From Salvator merianae (lineage: Eukaryota > Chordata > Lepidosauria > Squamata > Teiidae), in assembly GCA_003586115.2 (NCBI GenBank), contig QVOM02000073.1:32790468-32854467 (forward strand): a stretch of DNA of 64,000 bases, read 5' to 3'. Positions 14,701 to 26,700 of this stretch are shown in pieces. Under the pieces are notes generated by a model. That model saw only the letters and a list, made by a program, of their open reading frames with translations. It ran no database searches and was not told where the DNA came from. The translations under genes were made by a program, and so were the position numbers. Every line of letters starts with the position of its first letter. Positions within the stretch are counted from its first letter, which is position 1.

Positions 14701-17700
14701 GAGTTTTTGGCTATGGAACAAATGAGTATAAAAGGGATTAAGCATCTATATTTTATATATAGACTAATAAAGTCACTTATAAATGTTCAAAACAAAATTA
14801 TTCTTGAATTTTGTTGTGAAATTCCAAAAAATGGCCACAGGCAACTCGAGTAAAATGCTAGTGCATGTGAACCAGAATGAAACAATGAAGTCCTTTCATC
14901 TTCTTACAAAACCTGTCAGTCTAGGCAAGGCTTCTTTTCAATTGTTTATTCTCATACTTCTCTTCTGCAAATATGTTTGTGTTAGAGCAGCTGACAGCAA
15001 TAACAAATGCATCTCAGCTATAAACAAAACATCAAATTACTGAGTCATAAAGCTATAATGATTCTGTAGCTTTTTCCAGATACCACCTGTTTGCTCAGTA
15101 TCATCCTGACAAGCACAGGTCCAGATTATTGCCGGTATAAGTTTGTGAAACAAGAGCATAACGAAAGAGTTCAATTGATTTTCTCATAACTATCACCAGC
15201 AGCAAGCTGTTCACTCAGTATTCTAAGTGGATGTAACTTAATAGGATGGAGCAGGTTAAAGAATTATGCAAGTATTCTAGGACATTGATGAAATTTTGAT
15301 CACTTTGAGCAGCTTTTAAACTCTGGTTGATCCCAAAAGAAGTTTGACGAGTGAGATATGGCTAGGGTTGAACAAGCTCAAAGCTTCCTTGGTTTCATGT
15401 AGCTGGTTTTCTGGTTTTCTGAATTTGGCAATCCTGTTTCAAGTTCAGAGGCCTGAGTTTGATTGTCTATGTCTGCTAATGTGATCCTTGTAAAGTCTTA
15501 GTCTTCTGTGTGGCTTGGCTTATAGCTGCAGATGGCTACACTTCTACGAATGAAAGGTTCACAAGGAGATCATGATCAACTGGAACGTTTGCAAAACATG
15601 CTTCAACAAAAGAATGGTGAAATAGAAGAACTTCTGATGAAAGTGAAACAGCTGCAGAAGTCCACGGTACATGCATGAGCCATATATTTTTTGTCAAAGC
15701 ACTGCTAATAATTGGATAAGAAAACATGTAGAATTGCAAAGTCTGTACGTCCATATTCCATGTCCTATGTTCTGCAATGGATTTGAAGAGAATGGTGTGA
15801 AATGAATGCTACATATTCTAAGCAGTAAGTGTAACGCTGTGTATAGAGCATTAAATCAGCCTTCTCCAGCCTAGTTTCCTCCAGCTGTTTTGGACCATAT
15901 TTTGTATTTTGAAACATCTGAAAAGTATCAGGTTGAGGAGCGCTCACCTAGATAATCAAAATGGCTTCAATGCTGAATTGATCCTATTTTCTGAAGTATT
16001 ATAATATTATCCACCATACTGTAAATGCTGGAAGGCCACAATAGGAATGAACCAAATATGCCTTTGCTTAATGTGAACAGGGTTTAGGTTTATTAATTAA
16101 CAGTCCTGGTTGTAATCAGTTCAACTTATTTGCAAGTAGAACTGCAAAGCAGAGAACTTACCTGCTTTCTGCTGCTGTTGTCACCATTATAGGGTGCCTT
16201 GTTGGTGTGCCCTCAGTACATGACAATGCACATGTGTGTGAGTCATCGTGCATGTGTGAACATGTACCAAGACACTCTGTATATGTGTGATGCCACATGC
16301 ATGCGTGTCCTTGCACCCTGCAGGCCTGCCCATGAAGAGTCCTATATTGGCAGTGACAATGAAAGCAGAAAGTGCATAGGTTCTCCTCTTTGCAGTTCTT
16401 GTGAGTAAGCAAGTGGAACCGATTATAGCCAGGACTGTTAGTGAATGAACCTAACAGTCCTGGGGACTCTAAATTGTGTTTGTGTGCATTCAGCACATCC
16501 ATAGTCCACAATCTATGACTGGTTGCAGAACTGCTTCACAGGCTGTATGATCTCGATATCCAGGATCCAAACTCTTCTCATGTTTGATGTTTTTCAAAAG
16601 GATGTGATAATACTGAGGAGAAATTCTTTAAATGATATATGCACACAAAGCACAATCTTATTTCAAAATTATTTTATATACGTTACATAACCAGTATAAT
16701 TCAACACGCTGGCTGTTGTGTTTTTAGGAGAAGTCTTGATTTTCTGAATTCTATGTAAGTAATGAAAGATTGATCAAAGGTAAGACATTGTCTGCTTTAG
16801 AGAATGTTGAGGACTTGGTTGACAATGCCTTCAACAGCCATTCCAGGTAATGTAGTACTCATCACATTTGATAAGTCAGGTATGTTGTAGGTTTCTGGAG
16901 AGTATTTCCCCAGATGGATTCTAGCAACCTGGCAAAAGTGCCTGAATCTGATATAAAGCTGCTTCTGCTTGTCTGCTGCGGGTACTGAATGTCATCTTAT
17001 GACTTCGTGCATTCGAGTCTTCTCTGTGGTGGTACCACTCATCCACTGGAATAGTCTCCCTCCTAATATTCAAAGGGTGCCTATATTTCTGGTTTTTAGG
17101 TACAGATTGAAGACCTATCTTTTTACCCAAACATTTTGAGAGTGAATGTTTGTTTCTCCCATCCGTGATTTTAATCATGTTTTTTTATAACTATTATGAT
17201 TTTAGTTGTTATATAAACTGCTTGATATTATGTTTTATTAGGAAGTAGTGTATAAATATTTTAAATAAATATGTTGCATAGACAAGAACTAAATCATAGT
17301 ATTTGAAGGGACCACTTTCTATTGTGTTCATAATATTTTTATCTAAAGAATTGCATGTGTCTGCATATTCTTTTGGTATCAAGGGCCTGAAGCTCTGCTT
17401 TTGTTAGCTAAGAGCATTTGTATAGTTTTAATGTTATTCTTTTTTTAGCTTCAAGGTCATTACTTCCTAATAACAGTTTATTTCTAATCTTACTGTTTGG
17501 GCCATATTCTCTTATAAAAATAGCTCTTACAGATGTTTATTGTCTCCTATATTGTAGCTTTCACAAGTATTACCTTTCTTATTAGCTTAAGAAATGCAAT
17601 TTTCTTCTTTAGGTAACTGAAAACTCAAGAGAGCTGAAGCTTTCCAATGCTTCAGAATATGCAGAATTTGAAGATGGTTATTATACTAATTTGCTTCAAA

Positions 17701-20700
17701 TGAAACTTGAAAATTCAGAGTAAGTCTTATGAACTAGAAATAACAGAATAGAAACAAATAGTCAGGATCCTTAGCACATTTACCTAAACTTCTACCATCA
17801 ACTTTAGTACTTTAGTACAAGGATATCAGTAATAATTATTTTAATTGGTTGCTCTGTTTTCCCTGACTAACTTCTTTAAAAATAATAAAATGTTGGTCTG
17901 TGTATATTACTTGTATAAACTAATTGCATACTAGGGTCAAATTTATCATTGGTTTTAATAGTGCAAATCTGTAGAAAGTAGAAAACAAGAAACAAATTAG
18001 CAACAGTGTCAGCCCCTTCAATTACATTTACAATTCAATGACAGCATATCATATTATGACATTTCATGCATTGGTATATGATTTCTTATGATCTGCCTAA
18101 GGAGGGAGGTGCTCTCCATTGGAGTAGCAGCCTGTAAATTACATGCATGTACTCATGCAGTCAACCAATCCTTGGTTCCATGGATGATTGGAATCCTTTT
18201 CATTTTTAAAAAAGCAGTTGGGGAAGCTACTACAAAGCCTGGATGCCACTACTGAGAAGGCCCTTTCCTTTGTGCAACTTGCTTTACTTCAGTTGGTGGG
18301 GGCATGGAAAGCAGGGCTTCTTTTGTTGAACTAAAGTTACGAATAGAGACACATAGTTTAAGATGCTCCTTCAGGTAACCTGGTGACACCCTGTTTAGGA
18401 CTTGAAAGGTCAAAACCAGCACTTTAAATTGAGCTTGGAAACAAACTGGAAACCAGTGCCGTTGATGGCAGTGCCATGTACAATGCATTGCAGTAATTTA
18501 AACAAGAGGTTACTAGAATGTGAGTGTCTGTGGTGAGGCTATCAGCTGCAACTGATAGAAGGCACTCTGGGTCACAGAAACCACTCAGGTTTCCAGTGAG
18601 GACTCCCAAGCTGCAAACCAGATCTCTCAGGGGAAATACAACCCCACCCAGGACAGGCTATATAGCATCCACCTGAATAGATGAACCATCAACCCGCAGT
18701 GCTTCTGTATTGTCTGGACTGAGTTTTAGTTTGTTCACCCTCATTCACTCTATTGCCACTCACAGGCACTGGTTTAAGACATCTACTGCATTCCCTGGGT
18801 CTGATGAAAAAGAGAGATAAAGCTGGGTGTTATCTGCATATTGATGGCACCACAAGCCAAATCTCTAGATGATCTCTCCCTACAGATTCATATAATTTTA
18901 AACAGCATTTTGGCGGAGGGGGGAGGAGAATAGAATGCTACCGGACCCGAAACATAGCTGCCAAGGAGTTGAGCAATATTCCCCAGCACCATCTTTTGGA
19001 ATCCGACCATCTGGGTAAGAGTGGAACCACTGCCAAGGTGTGTCTCCAGTCCTTAACCCTAAAAATCTCTCCAGGAGAATAGTATGATCAGTGGTATCGA
19101 AAGCCTCTTAGATATCTAAGAGGATTGGCAGGATAGCACTTACCCATTCCTGTCTCAGCAAAGGTCATCTCACAGAGCAACCAAGGCAGTTTCAGTCGAA
19201 AACCCCAGCTTGAAGCCTGAACTGAAATGGATCTAGTTAATCTGGTCACTACTGTTATGCGTGGCCTGTGACAGATGTAAATTTCAGGCCTGGGATGGTG
19301 AAAACATAATATCAATGTCATTGTATGCCTTTAAGTATTTATACAGTGTTTCTTTTATTTACAGCAAGGAAATAGAAAATTTGAAGAGTGAATTGTCTCT
19401 GCAACGGATGAAGGCTTTGTTTGAGAGTCAGAGAGTTTTAGAGATGGAGCGAAAGCTTTTCACATCCGAAAGACAAGCTGAGATTTGTCAAAGTGAAAAC
19501 ATAAATTTGCACATATTGCTGGATGAATTGAAAATCAAGTATGAACCTGAAGGTAATCATTTTGGTTTTATAGTAAATCAGAATTTTCATTTGCTAATTC
19601 TTATCTAAGTGAGAATGAGAATACACCATGCGATCTGCCATTTGCTTTAAATGCAATCACTAATAAAGCAAACTCTGAGCAAGTCAACACTGGAAAAGGT
19701 GCAGAAAAGGGCAACCAGAATGATCAAGGGGCTGGAACACCTTCCTTATGAAATCAGGCTGCAACATCTTGGCCTTTTCAGCCTTGAAAAGCAGTGTTTA
19801 AGAGGAAACCTGACTGGAGTATATAAAATCATGCACAGTATGGATAAGGTGGACAAAGAGAAGTTTTTTCTCTATCACACAACACTAGGACCAGGGGGCA
19901 CTCTATGAAGCTGATGGGTGGGAGAGTTAGGACCGACAAGGGGAAGTATTTTTTCACCCAGAGGATCTTCAGTCTATAGAATTTACTACTGGAAGAGGCG
20001 GTGACAGCTGTCAGCCTGGATGGCTTTAAGAATGGATTGGACACATTCATGGAGGTCAGGTGTATCAATGGCTACCAGCTTGGATGCCTAGGTACTGCTT
20101 CCAGGGCGGAGAGACAGGCAGGATGCCTGTAAAGGCCATTTACAAGGAGTCGAGAGCAGGTGAAGGTTTTACCTTTATATTTGGCTTGAGAATGCCTAGA
20201 AGCAATTGGGCCACTGTGTGAAACAGAATGCTGGACTAGATGGGCTGTGGTTAGTTCCACAGGGAGGAAGACAAGTGTATTGCTCTTCATCCTGCAAATG
20301 AAGAGCAGTGTTATCTCTGTACTGCTCTTCTTCAAGAAGCATGCTGTCTACACCTGCTGCCCTTGTGTATTAAGGTCGAAGCTGAAGATTCCCTGGCTGC
20401 AGTCTTGATGGGTGTGTGTGTACCCTGTCCTCAGTCTTGATGAGGGTCACTGAACACCTATATTTAATGAGGCTGCTGAAGAAACAGGTAGGTCGTCTTG
20501 ATCAGTAGTGCCAGTGCACCAGCAGCAGGGCTGACAATGAGCAGGAGAAATAGCTCTAGCTCTTTCTCCCACTCTGGTGTTCAAGTGCTATAAGGGCACC
20601 TATGACAGCATAGCAGCAGGATAAGTGCACATCCATGTAGATGCCACACTCGGCCACTGCACTGCATGTCCCGTGAGGGGGTCGGGTTGTGTGGATCCTG

Positions 20701-23700
20701 CACCCTTACAGTGCATTCATGGTGGCATAAATATGCAATGTGGATCCTGCTTTAGTCATAACACTGGTAAGTAAATACTAAGTATGTACTGTCCATGCAT
20801 GTAGACTTCAGTGGACCTTATGCCAATTGTTTAACTTCATAACAGTGTCAGGGACACTCAGGCCTGGATCCCTGCATACATACTAGCGCCATGTTTGTGT
20901 GTATAATCAGTTACCATGACCTCTAATACTGTTAGGCTAAGACCGGGACGTAGCTTCTGTGTATAGGTTTCCTCGCATCTCTCATGTGAGGTATTACAAT
21001 GAAATAAAGTGATGAGGGACACGGTTGTACTTTATTTTCCAGTAAAGCTGACCCAACAGTGATACCAAATCAAAAGTTTTCCTCTAAAGATTCTGTTTGC
21101 CCCATTCCACAGCTTGTTACCATACTGTTCTGTGACTTGCTTTTCCTCTTGATGTAAATGAGTTTACAGTGACTTGTGTTCCTGTTTTGAAAGTATTGTG
21201 TTTTATTAATGAAGCTCATCTCAACTTGAGATACAAAAGCCTTTAAAGGACTTGAAGCAGTTTTGCAACTGATATTAGAATAACGAATAAGCACAGTACT
21301 ACTGCTTTAAATATCAACACTGAAGCCATGAGAGATCCAAAAGGAGAAAAGAGTGCCAGTTATTTGGCTAACGTTGCTGGGTTGAGATTAGGTACTGTGT
21401 CTTTGCATAACATACTTGGTTCTGTTCTGAACTTGGAATGTAAATGGATTTGACAATGATAGTTAACAATCATCAGTATAGGTAGGCTAACACAGTACCC
21501 CAGTTAAGTGAAAGTGTAGATGTATTTTTTGTCTGCAGTGCAGAATTTACAATTGCAGGACATCCCTCGGGGGGGGGGGATTCTGCAGAAATAAGACCAA
21601 TACCATATATGGTTTGGTTGCAAGGATTAAAAACAAATAGGGTACAAAACAACTCAAGCAACTACAAAATGTGTGAATCTTCAACTCTGCTGATGAGGGT
21701 TAATGCAGGGTAGTAATATTGTAAACACTGCAGGATATGCCTTTCTGTCATGAATGTTGAAGGGTTCTCTGTTCTTTAAATTTTTGTGAACTGGCTGCAT
21801 CGTGAGATCGTCTAGTCAGAACTTCTCTATGTGCAGTTCAATTAATACCATGCAGTAGGCCAGAACGCCTTTTATTTATGGAAAGAAACATAAGTAAAAG
21901 TGGGATGGATATTGACATTTATTTGACATAAGCCTGATGATCATGTTTGTGTTTTTTCTTTCTAGAGTTAAATAAAGATCCGTTTAATCTCAGAAAGGCT
22001 CCTGAGGATGCAGCTCAAGACGGTTTCAGCAGCAGAAGTTCATCTGTGTGTGGAACTTCCTCTTTGCTGTCTCAGAACAAGGAGGATGCAAAGCTAACTG
22101 GGCAGGTGTTGAAAAATTCACTTCAAGCTGTTTCAACAAATATAATTCCTCCTTCAGCATTAGAACGGAGGAATGCTCAACCTGAAAGAAAAAGAATTAA
22201 AATCAAGGAGGAAGAATTTGGTACAACAACTATATATAAGAAAGATAGGGATGAAACTGGACCATCCTCTATTGCCAGGTCAGTGTCCTCTAGCCTGTGT
22301 GTCCAAAGCAATCAACACAGACCTGCATCTTTGTTTTTCCGCTGCATGAACTATGCTATCCACATCTTCGTTTACTTTCTCAGTGTTGCATGCAGTGTCA
22401 TTCCCCAATGCCAGCTGCCTAGTTTGAGATTTTCCAATTTTTTAAAAAAGATTAATACAAGAAAGAATGAAAAGGACTCTTAAATTGTGGACTTACATAC
22501 TTCTTTACAGCTAAAGCATGACTCTTTTCAATCAGTGTAATAATCAGTACTTGTGCTGTATTTTCCATCTGCTTTGGCGATTGTATTGTTCACTGTTCTT
22601 TGCTTTTCATCTGTGTTCAGCATTACAGATAGGGTGGAGGTCTTAGTGAAATATAGGTTGTTTCTGCACCGGACGTTACTCTAGATTGTATCCTGGAGTA
22701 GGGGGCTGGCATTTGCATGCTGCTGCAGAGTATGGCAGGTCCCACCTGAGGCCAACCATAGTCTGCACTAGCATGTGGATGGCAGTTGTCTATTCCAGGA
22801 TATAATCCGGAATAAGGCCCAGCGCAGAAAGGGCCGTAGAGTATTGTTTTGACTTCATATAACCTTTTCCAGTTCTTAAGGGAAACTAGGAGTCCTGAGG
22901 TTATACAGTTGAATGTAATACCTTGTAATAGATTTTACTGCTTAAATAGGTAAGGTAACATGATGGCTATCTCCTTTTCATATAGAAGGCTGTTACAAAT
23001 ACATGAATGCTAAATTCAGGAGTTGTTAATTTGGATAATTATGGTTTTCTCTTTACTTTTTACCCCCTTCAGGGTGCTTTCCTTTCAATATGTTTTTGTT
23101 TTAAAGCTTTGAGAGGTTTTGCTTGTCTAGGTGAACTCAGTAACTTTATTGTAGAAATGCAAGACTGGTTGGACTTGCTCAGTTTTAGCTTCCTCATTGT
23201 TGGGTAAGCAGGCTTATTTGGATGAAATCATGAAAATCCATTATCCATTGCTTGGTCATAGTGATGAATAGGTCTGATGTAAGAATTAAGCTTCGTATAA
23301 GAGTGTAATATTTCAAAGGAAGGAAGCAAAACCTGAAGGGAATCTGGGTGTTTTTAAAATTGTTATCAGGTGGCTTTTTAAAGTGGGGCTGCTGGGTATA
23401 GTGGTGCACAGAATCCTATGCAGTTTTGTGATACAATAAGGTTATATTAAGTACTTACATAGTCCATCATATTGTTTGTTGGGAGAAAATCGGGGTTTTG
23501 TGTGTGTGAGAGAGAGAGTGAGGGGGAGCATGCCTCGAAAGCAGTGGCTTTCAGGCAGTTGTTTGGTATACATAGAATGGGAGGTAGTTCATAGTTGAGC
23601 GGGATGTAAAAGTAGAAGCTGTCTTCAAGGATATTTAGCAGAAATGCTTTAGGATATTGGTTCATTTTGAATTTGGATGTTTCTTTTATTAAGGCACTGA

Positions 23701-26700
23701 AAATCTCAAATTTGTAGTAGTGTCCACTCAAGAATAATTACGTTTTTCTCAAGACTACACTACTTGAGAAAGTTGCTAGAATGGATCAAGCAAGTAACTT
23801 GATTGACAAACCAAGAAAGCCAAAATTGTGAGAATATAACCTTTTGTAAAAGTTAAGTTTGTAAATCTTTTCAGGCTTTTTCAGAAGAGGTACAGAAATG
23901 TTGTAAATAAAATAGAATAATAAAACATTACCATGTATGTAGCACAATAACAAGCTTATGTCTGAGACTGGAGAATAGTTCTGGCTAAAAACGATGGCAT
24001 TATTGCCTTGCAAGTGCAGTCATATATAAGAACACACTGATTCAGAGCAGATGTGCATGAGGATTTGGTATTTAAAAAGAAAATCCCAAATGACTTGTTT
24101 TCAGGTGGAAGTTGCTAACTGCTCCTTTGATCTTCCAAGTTTCAAGAAATGTCTTTAAAATATGAGTAAAACTTATAACACAATAGGTTTGCCTCTATAT
24201 AATAAGAAGATCGAGAAGTGGCAGGTTCCTAAGAAGAAACATGACTGGCCGTGTAAGGGGAGTTGATCATTTAAACTAGTTCTGTGTTGATGATGATAAA
24301 GGATTTGAGTATTAAAAAAGCTGGTGAAGTAGGTAGATGCAGGGATGTGGTGTGGGAAGTGCAAAGTGGGAAACACATGGATATTAGTCATGTGAAGAGA
24401 GAGGTTGGATGAGAAAAGTTGATCTATGAAATAGAAGGAGCTTTGGTTCAGAGAAGGGGAGAATGGGATTATGAAAGGAAAAAAACTAACTTTAATGGGA
24501 GAATGCTGAGGAGCATCTGAGCTATTCTGAAATTTTAGAAAAATTCACCTTGGATATCAACTTGTAGGTGCTCTTGGCAAACATAAGCCAGATTTAAATG
24601 TAGCTAGAGTAGGTTTTATTTTCTATTTTTAAAGGAAGTCCTGATTTATATTTAATGGAATTTTTAAAGCTAGATTTCCTTTTCTTTAACTATTTTGTTT
24701 TGTGGGGATGGACTGTTAGAATAAAGAAACAAACTTAGTTAAGGATTTAAAATTGATTATTTTGGTATAATTGGGACTAAGAAGAACCTGGTTTTAAAAG
24801 TTAAAGAGTATTCTTGTTTTGCATTGAGAACTAGCAGAACAAAGCATGTTAAGTTGGGGTAGATTGTCTTGAAAACATTGTTTTTAATGTGTTTTGATTT
24901 TGATAAGAGTGGCAGTTAAGCCTCCTTAATCTGCTATACTAGGAATGTGCAACATGTTCTGAAATGCTTGCAACAGCCATGTACTTGCTACAAGGGGATT
25001 GGTGTGTAGACTCCCTATCAAGTATCCCGGCTTCTGATAAACAAGGTAATGCACTTACCCTGGCATACCTGTACCTCTTTAGACTCTTTCTCCACACCTG
25101 AGGGTGTAGGACCATGCTGCACAATGGCATAATCATTTTTTCACTGTGCATTTTACCCAGGCCTATGTCAGCCCATCAAAGTTCAACTGCTTCTGTTTAG
25201 CATTATTTGTCCTTTAGGGGTTGTCATGGGTTGGGGGAAGTCCCAGCAGGCCCTCAAATGCACTATGTCATACCATGACATCTAAGGAAAAGCAGATATG
25301 GCCATGTAAATCTATTACTTTGCTCCTGGGAGCCAGGAAGGTATGCTGGTGTACCTAAACAATGGTCCCCTAGTGGAGTATGCACGGCTGTTCTGAATCG
25401 TTTCAAACAGCGGTTTGCACACATACACATACCATATGCCTTAGATGCTTATCTTTGCTTTCCTCTTCCATCACTTTGCCAGATCAATCTGGTAGAGAAT
25501 TGCCTAAAAGTTGGAGGTTAGACTACAATAATGACGTTATTTTTAGCAGCATATATCTTTTCATGTGAGGAAAAGCAGAAAACTTGGATCAAAACTTGCA
25601 TATTTAATTTTTGTTAGTTTAAACACTAAACAATCATTAGTGGAAACCATACTTATTGCTTATAGTGGCTCTGAGTAATGAGGGTGGCCTGGAGCCAGAA
25701 AGCAATAGGGCCAAGAATGATTTTCTAGGATGTCTCATAAATGGTAACCGTCACATTTGTGAGACTGCAACCGAAAGTGAAATACTGCAGAAAGAGAATA
25801 AAAGAGGCATGGATCAAGGAAAAGAAAGGTTGAATAAAGCCTGCTGAGAAGCTAGTGATCTGCTTGCAACACGCTTAGTTGATCCAAACTAGGACACACC
25901 TCAGCCCTGCTTCTTTGCATGTACATAGAGTGATAGTACTTCAGCTTGCAACTTCATACTTTGATAAGTATCAATGCAAGTGAGGCACTTGATTTACACT
26001 TAGAACTTATATCTATATACTATATACAAATGCTGTCCAAGGTATAGGGCACAGTGGCAAGGGATAACAATAGTAGCCTAAGGAATATAGTCTCATGCCT
26101 AACCTAACCTGAATTCAGTGTTTGCAAAACTTGGAACTGCATGAGACGAAACGTACGTTAAATACTGAATGTGGTGAAATCCCTTAACTGATTTTCACCA
26201 TAGTTTTTCTTTTGTATCATGTAGGTAGTAGCATCTGACTCACTTCAGCATGGTAAAATTCTATGCTGCCCAGCTCTGCCAACCTTTTAGTATGCTTCCC
26301 GGTGGCACCTTGTACAAGGAAGGTTACCTCTTCTGTATTCCCCTCTGTGTGGTCAACTTTAGCTTGCAGCACTGCCTTATGGACTTGCAGATTTCTCTTT
26401 AGTATGGAATGAGAAAGCAGGTCCCAGATTGCTGGCTCTGTGCTGGCTCTGTGAAGGAGAACTGAGACCAGGTACTTTTGTATTGTATTGCTCATAGGCA
26501 GCCTTTTACTTCTGAGGAAAAGAGGTGCATCCTTTCTTAAAATTTTGCCTGTCTCCTATGGAGTGGGGAAAGATTTTTTCTGCTTCAATTTTTGCACTAT
26601 AGCAACTGCGTGTTTTTCTTCCTTCTCTTGTTTGTGGCTGACGGGAAATGGTGCTGGAGAGCCTCCAGAATAGTTTCATCATTGCTCATGTTTTTTTCTA

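Noticed and set aside
16158..16511. A 117-codon minus-strand gene rich in His and Cys
   Set aside because: The composition comes from the CATG/TGTG-rich interior of the MITE-like element; no zinc-finger spacing.
21947..22483. A separate 178-codon gene
   Set aside because: It is SPDL1 exon 10 with intron sequence on both sides; splice sites and phase fit the gene.
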